Source: Ecdyonurus torrentis
Lineage: Eukaryota > Arthropoda > Insecta > Ephemeroptera > Heptageniidae
DNA: 64,000 nt
Assembly (NCBI GenBank): GCA_949318235.1
Contig: CASGGR010000034.1
Coordinates: 1,751,501-1,815,500, forward strand
Direction of reading: 5' to 3'
Made by a program: the position numbers and the translations under genes. Within the stretch, counting starts at the first letter, position 1. Each line of letters begins with the position of its first letter. The notes under the pieces are model-generated. The model ran no database searches and had not been told where the DNA came from. It saw only the letters and a program-made list of their open reading frames with translations. Positions 1 to 15,200 of this stretch are shown in pieces.

Positions 1-3000
1 CACCTTAAACGCTCCAATGCAAACTTTCGCAGTTATAGAGAATCTCATTGCTTTCTAATCGTACTTTTTAGACTGTGAATACGATTTTTGATGATATCTC
101 CGAAACTAATAAAGCTACAGGCTTGCAGTTTGAACTAAAATGAAGGACTAACAGACATGCAAAGAAAAGGTTATTTCACCTTAATCGCTCCACTGCAAAC
201 TTGCGCAGTTATAGAGAATCTCAGTGCTTTCTCATCGTACTTTTCAGACTGTGGATACGATTTTTGATGATATCTTTGAAACTAATAAAGCTACAGGTTT
301 GCGGTTTGAACTAAAATGTAGGACTAACAGACTTGCAAAGCAAAGGTTATTACACCTTAATCGCACCAATGCAAATTTTCGCAGTTATAGAGAATCTCAG
401 TGCTTTCTCATCGTACTTTTCAGACTGTGAATACGATTTTTGATGATATCTCTGAAACTAATAAAGCTACAGGCTTGCGGTTTGAACTAAAATGTAGGAC
501 TAAAAGACTTGCAAAGAAAAGGTTTATTACACCTTAATCGCTCCAATGCAAACTTTCGCAGTTATAGAGAATCTCAGTGCATTCTCATTGTACTTTTTAG
601 ACTGTGATTAAGATTTTTGATGATATCTATGAAACTATTAAAGCTACAGGCTTGCGGTTTGAAATTAAATGTAGGACTAACAGACTTGCAAAGAAAAGGT
701 TATTACACCTTAATCGCTCCAATGCAAACTTTCGCAGTTATAGAGAATCTCAGTGCTTTCTCATCGTACTTTTCAGACTGTAAATACGATTTTTGATGAT
801 AGCTTTGAAACTAATAAAACTACAGGCTTGCGGTTTGAACTAAAACGTTGGACTAACAAACTTGCAAAGAAAAGGGTATTACAACTTAATCGCACCAATG
901 CAAACTTTCGCAGTTATAAAGAATCTCTGTGCTTTTTAATTGTACTTTTCAAACTGTGTATACGATTTTTGATGATATCTCCGAGACTAATTAAGCTACA
1001 GGCTTGCGGTTTGAACTAAAATGTAAGACTTATAGACTTGCAAAGAAAAGGTTATTACACCTTAATCGCACCAATGCAAACTTTCGCAGTTATAAAGAAT
1101 CTCAGTGCTTTTTCATCGTACTTTTCAAACTGTGAATACGATTTTTGATGATATCTCCGAAACTTATTAAGCTACAGGCTTGCGGTTTAAACTAAAATGT
1201 AAGACTTATAGACTTGCAAAGAAAAGGTTATTACACCTTAATCGCTCCAATGCAAACTTTCGCAGTTATAGAGAATCTCAGTGCTTTCTCATCGAACTTT
1301 TCAGACAATGAATACCATTTTTAATGATATCTCCGAAACTAATAAAGCTACAGGTTTGCGGTTTGAACTAAAATGTAGGACTAACAGACTTGCAAAGCAA
1401 AGGTTATTGCACCTTAAACGCTCCAATGCAAACTTTCGCAGTTATAGAGAATCTCATTGCTTTCTAATCGTACTTTTTAGACTGTGAATACGATTTTTGA
1501 TGATATCTCCGAAACTAATAAAGCTACAGGCTTGCAGTTTGAACTAAAATGAAGGACTAACAGACATGCAAAGAAAAGGTTATTTCACCTTAATCGCTCC
1601 ACTGCAAACTTGCGCAGTTATAGAGAATCTCAGTGCTTTCTCATCGTACTTTTCGGACTGTGAATACGAATTTTGATGATATCTCCGAAACTAATAAAGC
1701 TACAGGCTTGCGGTTTGAACCAAAATGTAGGACTAACAGACTTGCAAAGAAAAGGTTATTACACCTTAATCGCACCAATGCAAATTTTTGCAGTTATAGA
1801 GAATCTCAGTGCTTTCTCATCGTACTTTTCAGACTGTGAATACGATTTTTGATGATATCTCTGAAACTAATAAAGCTACAGGCTTGCGGTTTGAACTAAA
1901 ATGTAGGACTAACAGACTTGCAAAGAAAAGGTTTATTACACCTTAATCGCTCCAATGCAAACTTTCGCAGTTATAGAGAATCTCAGTGCTTTCTCATTGT
2001 ACTTTTTTGACTGTGATTAGGATTTTTGATGATATCTCTGAAACTAGTAAAGCTACAGGCTTGCGGTTTGAAATTAAATGTAGGACTAACAGACTTGCAA
2101 AGAAAAGGTTATTACACCTTAATCGCTCCAATGCAAATTTTTGCAGTTATAGAGAATCTCAGTGCTTTCTCATCGTACTTTTAGACTGTGAAAACGATTT
2201 TTGATGATATCTCCGAAACTAATAAAGCTACAGGCTTGCGGTTTGAACTAAAATGTAGGACTAACAGACTTGCAAAGAAAAGGTTATTACACCTTAATCG
2301 CACCAATGCAAATTTTTGCAGTTATAGAGAATCTCAGTGCTTTCTCATCGTACTTTTTGGACTGTGAATACGATTTTTGATGATATCTCCGAAATTAATA
2401 AAGCTACAGGCTTGCAGTTTGAACTTAAACGTTGGACTAACAAACTTGCAAAGAAAAGGTTATTACAACTTAATCGCACCAATGCAAACTTTCGCAGTTA
2501 TAAAGAATCTCAGTGCTTTTTCATCGTACTTTTCAAACTGTGAATAAGATTTTTGATGATATCTCCGAAACTAATTAAGCTACAGGCTTGCGGTTTGAAC
2601 TAAAATGTAAGACTTATAGACTTGCAAAGAAAAGGTTTTTACACCTTAATCGCACCAATGCAAACTTTTGCAGTTATAAAGAATCTCAGTGCTTTTTCAT
2701 CGTACTTTTCAAACTGTAAATACGATTTTTGATGATATCTCCGAAACTAATTAAGCTACAGGCTTGCGGTTTAAACTAAAATGTAAGACTTATAGACTTG
2801 CAAAGAAAAGGTTATTACACCTTAATCGCTCAAATTCAAACTTTCGCAGTTATAGAGCATCTCAGTGCTTTCTCATCGTACTCTTCAGACAATGAATACC
2901 ATTTTTAATGATATCTCCGAAACTAATAAAGCTACAGGTTTGCGGTTTGAACTAAAATGTAGGACTAACAGACTTGCAAAGCAAAGGTTATTGCACCTTA

Positions 3001-6000
3001 AACGCTCCAATGCAAACTTTCGCAGTTATAGAGAATCTCATTGCTTTCTAATCGTACTTTTTAGACTGTGAATACGATTTTTGATGATATCTCCGAAACT
3101 AATAAAGCTACAGGCTTGCAGTTTGAACTAAAATGAAGGACTAACAGACATGCAAAGAAAAGGTTATTTCACCTTAATCGCTCCACTGCAAACTTGCGCA
3201 GTTATAGAGAATCTCAGTGCTTTCTCATCGTACTTTTCAGACTGTGGATACGATTTTTGATGATATCTTTGAAACTAATAAAGCTACAGGTTTGCGGTTT
3301 GAACTAAAATGTAGGACTAACAGACTTGCAAAGCAAAGGTTATTACACCTTAATCGCACCAATGCAAATTTTCGCAGTTATAGAGAATCTCAGTGCTTTC
3401 TCATCGTACTTTTCAGACTGTGAATACGATTTTTGATGATATCTCTGAAACTAATAAAGCTACAGGCTTGCGGTTTGAACTAAAATGTAGGACTAAAAGA
3501 CTTGCAAAGAAAAGGTTTATTACACCTTAATCGCTCCAATGCAAACTTTCGCAGTTATAGAGAATCTCAGTGCATTCTCATTGTACTTTTTAGACTGTGA
3601 TTAAGATTTTTGATGATATCTATGAAACTATTAAAGCTACAGGCTTGCGGTTTGAAATTAAATGTAGGACTAACAGACTTGCAAAGAAAAGGTTATTACA
3701 CCTTAATCGCTCCAATGCAAACTTTCGCAGTTATAGAGAATCTCAGTGCTTTCTCATCGTACTTTTCAGACTGTAAATACGATTTTTGATGATAGCTTTG
3801 AAACTAATAAAACTACAGGCTTGCGGTTTGAACTAAAACGTTGGACTAACAAACTTGCAAAGAAAAGGGTATTACAACTTAATCGCACCAATGCAAACTT
3901 TCGCAGTTATAAAGAATCTCTGTGCTTTTTAATTGTACTTTTCAAACTGTGTATACGATTTTTGATGATATCTCCGAGACTAATTAAGCTACAGGCTTGC
4001 GGTTTGAACTAAAATGTAAGACTTATAGACTTGCAAAGAAAAGGTTATTACACCTTAATCGCACCAATGCAAACTTTCGCAGTTATAAAGAATCTCAGTG
4101 CTTTTTCATCGTACTTTTCAAACTGTGAATACGATTTTTGATGATATCTCCGAAACTTATTAAGCTACAGGCTTGCGGTTTAAACTAAAATGTAAGACTT
4201 ATAGACTTGCAAAGAAAAGGTTATTACACCTTAATCGCTCCAATGCAAACTTTCGCAGTTATAGAGAATCTCAGTGCTTTCTCATCGAACTTTTCAGACA
4301 ATGAATACCATTTTTAATGATATCTCCGAAACTAATAAAGCTACAGGTTTGCGGTTTGAACTAAAATGTAGGACTAACAGACTTGCAAAGCAAAGGTTAT
4401 TGCACCTTAAACGCTCCAATGCAAACTTTCGCAGTTATAGAGAATCTCATTGCTTTCTAATCGTACTTTTTAGACTGTGAATACGATTTTTGATGATATC
4501 TCCGAAACTAATAAAGCTACAGGCTTGCAGTTTGAACTAAAATGAAGGACTAACAGACATGCAAAGAAAAGGTTATTTCACCTTAATCGCTCCACTGCAA
4601 ACTTGCGCAGTTATAGAGAATCTCAGTGCTTTCTCATCGTACTTTTCGGACTGTGAATACGAATTTTGATGATATCTCCGAAACTAATAAAGCTACAGGC
4701 TTGCGGTTTGAACCAAAATGTAGGACTAACAGACTTGCAAAGAAAAGGTTATTACACCTTAATCGCACCAATGCAAATTTTTGCAGTTATAGAGAATCTC
4801 AGTGCTTTCTCATCGTACTTTTCAGACTGTGAATACGATTTTTGATGATATCTCTGAAACTAATAAAGCTACAGGCTTGCGGTTTGAACTAAAATGTAGG
4901 ACTAACAGACTTGCAAAGAAAAGGTTTATTACACCTTAATCGCTCCAATGCAAACTTTCGCAGTTATAGAGAATCTCAGTGCTTTCTCATTGTACTTTTT
5001 TGACTGTGATTAGGATTTTTGATGATATCTCTGAAACTAGTAAAGCTACAGGCTTGCGGTTTGAAATTAAATGTAGGACTAACAGACTTGCAAAGAAAAG
5101 GTTATTACACCTTAATCGCTCCAATGCAAATTTTTGCAGTTATAGAGAATCTCAGTGCTTTCTCATCGTACTTTTAGACTGTGAAAACGATTTTTGATGA
5201 TATCTCCGAAACTAATAAAGCTACAGGCTTGCGGTTTGAACTAAAATGTAGGACTAACAGACTTGCAAAGAAAAGGTTATTACACCTTAATCGCACCAAT
5301 GCAAATTTTCGCAGTTATAGAGAATCTCAGTGCTTTCTCATCGTACTTTTTGGACTGTGAATACGATTTTTGATGATATCTCCGAAATTAATAAAGCTAC
5401 AGGCTTGCAGTTTGAACTTAAACGTTGGACTAACAAACTTGCAAAGAAAAGGTTATTACAACTTAATCGCACCAATGCAAACTTTCGCAGTTATAAAGAA
5501 TCTCAGTGCTTTTTCATCGTACTTTTCAAACTGTGAATAAGATTTTTGATGATATCTCCGAAACTAATTAAGCTACAGGCTTGCGGTTTGAACTAAAATG
5601 TAAGACTTATAGACTTGCAAAGAAAAGGTTTTTACACCTTAATCGCACCAATGCAAACTTTTGCAGTTATAAAGAATCTCAGTGCTTTTTCATCGTACTT
5701 TTCAAACTGTAAATACGATTTTTGATGATATCTCCGAAACTAATTAAGCTACAGGCTTGCGGTTTAAACTAAAATGTAAGACTTATAGACTTGCAAAGAA
5801 AAGGTTATTACACCTTAATCGCTCAAATGCAAACTTTCGCAGTTATAGAGCATCTCAGTGCTTTCTCATCGTACTCTTCAGACAATGAATACCATTTTTA
5901 ATGATATCTCCGAAACTAATAAAGCTACAGGTTTGCGGTTTGAACTAAAATGTAGGACTAACAGACTTGCAAAGCAAAGGTTATTGCACCTTAAACGCTC

Positions 6001-9000
6001 CAATGCAAACTTTCGCAGTTATAGAGAATCTCATTGCTTTCTAATCGTACTTTTTAGACTGTGAATACGATTTTTGATGATATCTCCGAAACTAATAAAG
6101 CTACAGGCTTGCAGTTTGAACTAAAATGAAGGACTAACAGACATGCAAAGAAAAGGTTATTTCACCTTAATCGCTCCACTGCAAACTTGCGCAGTTATAG
6201 AGAATCTCAGTGCTTTCTCATCGTACTTTTCAGACTGTGGATACGATTTTTGATGATATCTTTGAAACTAATAAAGCTACAGGTTTGCGGTTTGAACTAA
6301 AATGTAGGACTAACAGACTTGCAAAGCAAAGGTTATTACACCTTAATCGCACCAATGCAAATTTTCGCAGTTATAGAGAATCTCAGTGCTTTCTCATCGT
6401 ACTTTTCAGACTGTGAATACGATTTTTGATGATATCTCTGAAACTAATAAAGCTACAGGCTTGCGGTTTGAACTAAAATGTAGGACTAAAAGACTTGCAA
6501 AGAAAAGGTTTATTACACCTTAATCGCTCCAATGCAAACTTTCGCAGTTATAGAGAATCTCAGTGCATTCTCATTGTACTTTTTAGACTGTGATTAAGAT
6601 TTTTGATGATATCTATGAAACTATTAAAGCTACAGGCTTGCGGTTTGAAATTAAATGTAGGACTAACAGACTTGCAAAGAAAAGGTTATTACACCTTAAT
6701 CGCTCCAATGCAAACTTTCGCAGTTATAGAGAATCTCAGTGCTTTCTCATCGTACTTTTCAGACTGTAAATACGATTTTTGATGATAGCTTTGAAACTAA
6801 TAAAACTACAGGCTTGCGGTTTGAACTAAAACGTTGGACTAACAAACTTGCAAAGAAAAGGGTATTACAACTTAATCGCACCAATGCAAACTTTCGCAGT
6901 TATAAAGAATCTCTGTGCTTTTTAATTGTACTTTTCAAACTGTGTATACGATTTTTGATGATATCTCCGAGACTAATTAAGCTACAGGCTTGCGGTTTGA
7001 ACTAAAATGTAAGACTTATAGACTTGCAAAGAAAAGGTTATTACACCTTAATCGCACCAATGCAAACTTTCGCAGTTATAAAGAATCTCAGTGCTTTTTC
7101 ATCGTACTTTTCAAACTGTGAATACGATTTTTGATGATATCTCCGAAACTTATTAAGCTACAGGCTTGCGGTTTAAACTAAAATGTAAGACTTATAGACT
7201 TGCAAAGAAAAGGTTATTACACCTTAATCGCTCCAATGCAAACTTTCGCAGTTATAGAGAATCTCAGTGCTTTCTCATCGTACTTTTCAGACTGTGAATA
7301 CGATTTTTGATGATATCTCCGAAACTAATTAAGCTACAGGCTTGCGGTTTAAACTAAAATGTAAGACTTATAGACTTGCAAAGTAAAGGTTATTACACCT
7401 TAATCGCTCCAATGCAAAGTTTCGCAGTTATAGAGAATCTTAGTGCTTTCTCATTGTACTTTTTTGACTGTGATTAGGATTTTTGATGATATCTCTGAAA
7501 CTAGTAAAGCTACAGGCTTGCGGTTTGAAATTAAATGTAGGACTAACAGACTTGCAAAGAAAAGGTTATTACACCTTAATCGCTCCAATGCAAACTTTCG
7601 CAGTTATAGAGAATCTCAGTGCTTTCTCATCGTACTTTTCAGACTGTGAATACGATTTTTGATGATATCTTTGAAACTAATAAAGCTACAGGCTTGAGGT
7701 TTGAACTAAAATTTAGGACTTACAGACTTGCAAAGAAAAGGTTATTACACCTTAATCGCTCCACTGCAAACTTGCGCAGTTATAGAGAATCTCAGTGCTT
7801 TCTCATCGTACTTTTCAGACTGTGAATACGATTTTTGATGATATCTTTGAAATTAATAAAGCTACAGGTTTGCGGTTTGAACTAAAATGTAGGACTAACA
7901 GACTTGCAAAGCAAAGGTTATTGCACCTTAAACGCTCCAATGCAAACTTTCGCAGTTATAGAGAATCTCATTGCTTTCTAATCGTACTTTTTAGACTGTG
8001 AATACGATTTTTGATGATATCTCCGAAACTAATAAAGCTACAGGCTTGCGGTTTGAACTAAAATGAAGGACTAACAGACATGCAAAGAAAAGGTAATTTC
8101 ACCTTAATCGCTCCACTGCAAACTTGCGCAGTTATAGAGAATCTCAGTGCTTTCTCATCGTACTTTTCGGACTGTGAATACGAATTTTGATGATATCTCC
8201 GAAACTAATAAAGCTACAGGCTTGCGGTTTGAACCAAAATGTAGGACTAACAGACTTGCAAAGAAAAGGTTATTACACCTTAATCGCACCAATGCAAATT
8301 TTCGCAGTTATAGAGAATCTCAGTGCTTTCTCATCGTACTTTTCAGACTGTGAATACGATTTTTGATGATATCTCTGAAACTAATAAAGCTACAGGCTTG
8401 CGGTTTGAACTAAAATGTAGGACTAAAAGACTTGCAAAGAAAAGGTTTATTACACCTTAATCGCTCCAATGCAAACTTTCGCAGTTATAGAAAATCTCAG
8501 TGCATTCTCATTGTACTTTTTAGACTGTGATTAAGATTTTTGATGATATCTATGAAACTATTAAAGCTACAGGCTTGCGGTTTGAAATTAAATGTAGGAC
8601 TAACAGACTTGCAAAGAAAAGGTTATTACACCTTAATCGCTCCAATGCAAACTTTCGCAGTTATAGAGAATCTCAGTGCTTTCTCATCGTACTTTTCAGA
8701 CTGTAAATACGATTTTTGATGATAGCTTTGAAACTAATAAAACTACAGGCTTGCGGTTTGAACTAAAACGTTGGACTAACAAACTTGCAAAGAAAAGGGT
8801 ATTACAACTTAATCGCACCAATGCAAACTTTCGCAATAATAAAGAATCTCTGTGCTTTTTAATTGTACTTTTCAAACTGTGTATACGATTTTTGATGATA
8901 TCTCCGAGACTAATTAAGCTACAGGCTTGCGGTTTGAACTAAAATGTAAGACTTATAGACTTGCAAAGAAAAGGTTATTACACCTTAATCGCACCAATGC

Positions 9001-10840
9001 AAACTTTCGCAGTTATAAAGAATCTCAGTGCTTTTTCATCGTACTTTTCAAACTGTGAATACGATTTTTGATGATATCTCCGAAACTTATTAAGCTACAG
9101 GCTTGCGGTTTAAACTAAAATGTAAGACTTATAGACTTGCAAAGAAAAGGTTATTACACCTTAATCGCTCCAATGCAAACTTTCGCAGTTATAGAGAATC
9201 TCAGTGCTTTCTCATCGAACTTTTCAGACAATGAATACCATTTTTAATGATATCTCCGAAACTAATAAAGCTACAGGTTTGCGGTTTGAACTAAAATGTA
9301 GGACTAACAGACTTGCAAAGCAAAGGTTATTGCACCTTAAACGCTCCAATGCAAACTTTCGCAGTTATAGAGAATCTCATTGCTTTCTAATCGTACTTTT
9401 TAGACTGTGAATACGATTTTTGATGATATCTCCGAAACTAATAAAGCTACAGGCTTGCAGTTTGAACTAAAATGAAGGACTAACAGACATGCAAAGAAAA
9501 GGTTATTTCACCTTAATCGCTCCACTGCAAACTTGCGCAGTTATAGAGAATCTCAGTGCTTTCTCATCGTACTTTTCGGACTGTGAATACGAATTTTGAT
9601 GATATCTCCGAAACTAATAAAGCTACAGGCTTGCGGTTTGAACCAAAATGTAGGACTAACAGACTTGCAAAGAAAAGGTTATTACACCTTAATCGCACCA
9701 ATGCAAATTTTTGCAGTTATAGAGAATCTCAGTGCTTTCTCATCGTACTTTTCAGACTGTAAATACGATTTTTGATGATATCTCTGAAACTAATAAAGCT
9801 ACAGGCTTGCGGTTTGAACTAAAATGTAGGACTAACAGACTTGCAAAGAAAAGGTTTATTACACCTTAATCGCTCCAATGCAAACTTTCGCAGTTATAGA
9901 GAATCTCAGTGCTTTCTCATTGTACTTTTTTGACTGTGATTAGGATTTTTGATGATATCTCTGAAACTAGTAAAGCTACAGGCTTGCGGTTTGAAATTAA
10001 ATGTAGGACTAACAGACTTGCAAAGAAAAGGTTTTTACACCTTAATCGCTCCAATGCAAATTTTTGCAGTTATAGAGAATCTCAGTGCTTTCTCATCGTA
10101 CTTTTAGACTGTGAAAACGATTTTTGATGATATCTCCGAAACTAATAAAGCTACAGGCTTGCGGTTTGAACTAAAATGTAGGACTAACAGACTTGCAAAG
10201 AAAAGGTTATTACACCTTAATCGCACCAATGCAAATTTTCGCAGTTATAGAGAATCTCAGTGCTTTCTCATCGTACTTTTTGGACTGTGAATACGATTTT
10301 TGATGATATCTCCGAAATTAATAAAGCTACAGGCTTGCAGTTTGAACTTAAACGTTGGACTAACAAACTTGCAAAGAAAAGGTTATTACAACTTAATCGC
10401 ACTAATGCAAACTTTCGCAGTTATAAAGAATCTCAGTGCTTTTTCATCGTACTTTTCAAACTGTGAATAAGATTTTTGATGATATCTCCGAAACTAATTA
10501 AGCTACAGGCTTGCGGTTTGAACTAAAATGTAAGACTTATAGACTTGCAAAGAAAAGGTTTTTACACCTTAATCGCACCAATGCAAACTTTTGCAGTTAT
10601 AAAGAATCTCAGTGCTTTTTCATCGTACTTTTCAAACTGTAAATACGATTTTTGATGATATCTCCGAAACTAATTAAGCTACAGGCTTGCGGTTTAAACT
10701 AAAATGTAAGACTTATAGACTTGCAAAGAAAAGGTTATTACACCTTAATCGCTCAAATGCAAACTTTCGCAGTTATAGAGCATCTCAGTGCTTTCTCATC
10801 GTACTCTTCAGACAATGAATACCATTTTTAATAATATCTC
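1..10840. repeat. HOR A, 17-monomer unit of 2993 bp
   Basis: Positions 1-2993 recur at 2994-5986 almost unchanged; differences I saw include T2317 versus C5310 and T2836 versus G5829. A third copy runs from 5987 to about 7280, where it leaves register: CATCGAACTTTTCAGACAATG expected, CATCGTACTTTTCAGACTGTG found. After a rearranged stretch (about 7280-8290) the same monomer order resumes at an offset of 4930 bp and runs to about 10840. The unit equals 17 x 176 plus one base. Diagnostic monomers contain AGACAATGAATACC, AAACGTTGGACTAAC and a CTGTGGATACG variant. Confidence 0.9.
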
Positions 10841-12289
10841 CGAAACTAATAAAGCTACAGGCTTGCGGTTTAAATTTAAATAAAGGACTAACAGACTTAC
10901 AAAGAAAAGGTTATAACACCTTTATCGCACCAATGCAAACTTTTGCAGTTATAGAAAATCTCAGTGCTATCTCATCGTACTTTTCAGACTGTGAATACGA
11001 TTTTTGACGATATCTCCGAAACAAAAAAAGCTACAGGCTTGCGGTTTGAACTATAATGTAGGACTTACAGACTTGCAAAGAAAATGTTTTTACACCTTAA
11101 TCGCTCCAATGCAAACTTTCGCAGTTATAGAGAATCTCAGTGCTTTCTCATCGTACTTTTCAGACTGTGAATACGATTTTTGATAATATCTCCAAAACTA
11201 ATAAAGCTACAGGCTTGCGGTTTGAACTAAAATGTAGGACTAACAGACTTGCAAAGAAAAGGTTATTACACCTTAATCGCTCCCCTGCAAACTTGCGCAG
11301 TTATAGAGAATCTTAGTGCTTTCTCATCGTACTTTTCAGACTGTGAATACGATTTTTGATGATATCTTTGAAACTAATAAAGCCACAGGCTTGCGGTTTG
11401 AACTAAAATGAAGGACTAACAGACATGCAAAGAAAAGTTTATTTCACCTTAATCGCTCCACTGCAAACTTGCGCAGTTATAGAGAATCTCAGTGCTTTCT
11501 CATCGTACTTTTCGGACTGTGAGCACGAATTTTGATGATATCTCCGAAACTAATAAAGCTACAGGCTTGCGGTTTGAACCAAAATGTAGGACTAACAGAC
11601 TTGCAAAGAAAAGGTTATTACACCTTAATCGCACCAATGCAAATTTTCGCAGTTGTAGAGAATCTCAGTGCTTTCTCATCGTACTTTTCAGACTGTGAAT
11701 ACGATTTTTGATGATATCTCTGAAACTAAAAAAAGCTACAGGCTTGCGGTTTGATCTAAAATGTAGGACTAACAGACTTGCAAAGAAAAGGTATATTACA
11801 CCTTAATCGCTCCAATGCAAACTATCGCAGTTATAGAGAATCTCAGTGCTTTCTCATTGTACTTTTTAGACTGTGATTAAGATTTTTGATGATATCTCTG
11901 AAACTAGTAAAGCTACAGGCTTGCGGTTTGAAATTAAATGTAGGACTAACAGACTTGCAAAGAAAAGGTTATTACACCTTAAACGCTCCAATGCAAACTT
12001 TCGCAGTTATAGAGAATCTCAGTGCTTTCTCATCGTTTTTTTCAGACTGTGAATACGATTTTTGATGATATATTTGAAACTAATAAAGCTACAGGCTTGC
12101 GGTTTGAACTAAAATGTAGGACTAACAGACTTGCAAAGAAAAGGTTATTACACCTTAATCGCTCCACTGCAAACTTGCGCAATTATAGAGAATCTCAGTG
12201 CTTTCTCATCGTACTTTTCGGACTGTGAATACGATTTTTGATGATATCTCCGAAAATAATAAAGCTACAGGCTTGCGGTTTGAACTAAA
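10841..12289. repeat. Diverged monomer stretch between HOR A and HOR B
   Basis: About eight satellite monomers that fit neither neighbouring higher-order repeat. They carry many private changes, for example TTTAAATTTAAATAAAGG near 10870, TTTTTGACGATATC near 11003, CACGAATTTTG at about 11523 and CATCGTTTTTTTCAG near 12030. This suggests an older boundary that has escaped recent homogenisation. No gene is seen here. Confidence 0.75.
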
Positions 12290-15200
12290 ACGTTGGACTA
12301 ACAAACTTGCAAAGAAAAGGTGATTACAACTTATACGCACCAATGCAAACTTTCGCAGTTATAAAGAATCTCTGTGCTTTTTCATCGTACTTTTCAAACT
12401 GTGTATACGATTTTTGATGATATCTCCGAAACTAATTAAGCTACAGGCTTGCGGTTTAAATTAAAATGTAAGACTTATAGACTTGCAAAGAAAAGGTTAT
12501 TACACCTTAATCGCACCAATGCAAACTTTCGCAGTTATAGAGAATCTCAGTGCTTTCTCATCGTACTTTTTAGACTGTGATTAAGATTTTTGATGATATC
12601 TCTGAAACTAGTAAAGCTACAGGCTTGCGGTTTAAAATAAAATGTAGGACTAACAGACATGCAAAGAAAAGGTTCTTTCACCCTAATCGCTCCACTGCAA
12701 ACTTGCGCAGTTATAGAGAATCTCAGTGCTTTCTCATCGTACTTTTTAGACTGTGAATACGATTTTTGATGATATCTCCGAAACTAATAAAGCTACAGGC
12801 TTGCGGTTTGAACTAAAATGTAGGACTAACAGACTTGCAAAGAAAAGGTTTATTACACCTTAATCGCTCCAATGCAAACTTTCGCAGTTATAGAGAATCT
12901 CAGTGCTTTCTCATTGTACTTTTTAGACTGTGATTAAGATTTTTGATGATATCTCTGAAACTAGTAAAGCTACAGGCTTGCGGTTTGAAATTAAATGTAG
13001 GACTAACAGACTTGCAAAGAAAAGGTTACTATACCTTAATCGCTCCAATGCAAACTTTCGCAGTTATAGAGAATCTCAGTGCTTTCTCATCGTACTTTTC
13101 AGACTGTGAATACAATTTTTAATGATATCTCCGAAACTAATAAAGCTACAGGCTTGCGGTTTGAACTAAAATGTAGGACTAACAGACTTGCAAAGAAAAA
13201 GTTATTTCACCTTAATCGCACCAATGCAAACTTTCGCAGTTATAGAGAATCTCAGTGTTTTCTCATCGTACTTTTCAGACTGTGAACACGATTTTTGATG
13301 ATATCTCCGAAACTATTAAAGCACGGGCTTGCAGTTTGAACTAAAATGTAGGACTAACAGACTTGCAAAGAAAAGGTTACTATACCTTAATCGCTCCAAT
13401 GCAAACTTTCGCAGTTATAGAGAATCTCAGTGCTTTCTCATCGTACTTTTCAGACTGTGAATACAATTTTTAATGATATCTCCGAAACTAATAAAGCTAC
13501 AGGCTTGCGGTTTGAACTAAAATGTAGGACTAACAGACTTGCAAAGAAAAAGTTATTTCACCTTAATCGCTCCAATTCAAACTTTTGCAGTTATAGAGAA
13601 TCTCAGTGCTTTCTCATCGTACTTTTCAGACTGTGAATACGATTTTTGATGATATCTTTCAAACTAATAAAGCTACAGGCTTGCGGTTTGAACTAAAATG
13701 TAGGACTGACAAACTTGCAAAGCAAAGGTTATTACACCTTAATCGCTCCACTGCAAACTTGCGCAGTTATAGAGATTCTCAGTGCTTTCTCAACGTACTT
13801 TTCGGACTGTGAATACGAATTTTGATGATATCTCCGAAACTAATAAAGCTACAGGCCTGCGGTTTGAACTAAAATGTAGGACTAACAAACTTGCAAAGAA
13901 AAGGTGATTACAACTTATACGCACCAATGCAAACTTTCGCAGTTATAAAGAATCTCTGTGCTTTTTCATCGTACTTTTCAAACTGTGTATACGATTTTTG
14001 ATGATATCTCCGAAACTAATTAAGCTACAGGCTTGCGGTTTGAACTAAAATGTAAGACTTATAGACTTGCAAAGAAAAGGTTATTACACCTTAATCGCTC
14101 CAATGCAAACTTTCGCAGTTATAGAGAATCTCAGTGCTTTCTCATCGTACTTTTTAGACTGTGATTAAGATTTTTGATGATATCTCTGAAACTAGTAAAG
14201 CTACAGGCTTGCGGTTTGAAATAAAATGTAGGACTAACAGACATGCAAAGAAAAGGTTCTTTCACCTTAATCGCTCCACTGCAAACTTGCGCAGTTATAG
14301 AGAATCTCAGTGCTTTCTCATCGTACTTTTTAGACTGTGAATACGATTTTTGATGATATCTCCGAAACTAATAAAGCTACAGGCTTGCGGTTTGAACTAA
14401 AATGTAGGACTAACAGACTTGCAAAGAAAAGGTTTATTACACCTTAATCGCTCCAATGCAAACTTTCGCAGTTATAGAGAATCTCAGTGCTTTCTCATTG
14501 TACTTTTTAGACTGTGATTAAGATTTTTGATGATATCTCTGAAACTAGTAAAGCTACAGGCTTGCGGTTTGAAATTAAATGTAGGACTAACAGACTTGCA
14601 AAGAAAAGGTTACTATACCTTAATCGCTCCAATGCAAACTTTCGCAGTTATAGAGAATCTCAGTGCTTTCTCATCGTACTTTTCAGACTGTGAATACAAT
14701 TTTTAATGATATCTCCGAAACTAATAAAGCTACAGGCTTGCGGTTTGAACTAAAATGTAGGACTAACAGACTTGCAAAGAAAAAGTTATTTCACCTTAAT
14801 CGCACCAATGCAAACTTTCGCAGTTATAGAGAATCTCAGTGTTTTCTCATCGTACTTTTCAGACTGTGAACACGATTTTTGATGATATCTCCGAAACTAT
14901 TAAAGCACGGGCTTGCGGTTTGAACTAAAATGTAGGACTAACAGACTTGCAAAGAAAAGGTTACTATACCTTAATCGCTCCAATGCAAACTTTCGCAGTT
15001 ATAGAGAATCTCAGTGCTTTCTCATCGTACTTTTCAGACTGTGAATACAATTTTTAATGATATCTCCGAAACTAATAAAGCTACAGGCTTGCGGTTTGAA
15101 CTAAAATGTAGGACTAACAGACTTGCAAAGAAAAAGTTATTTCACCTTAATCGCTCCAATTCAAACTTTTGCAGTTATAGAGAATCTCAGTGCTTTCTCA

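Noticed and set aside
224..430. Dozens of ~68-residue open frames, one per satellite monomer, as a possible multigene family
   Set aside because: They start at GTG (CAGTGCTTTCTC), not ATG, are longer than one monomer so each overlaps the next copy in another frame, and 176 bp shifts the frame each time. Similarity between them follows from DNA repetition; no start context, splice sites or protein motif is seen.
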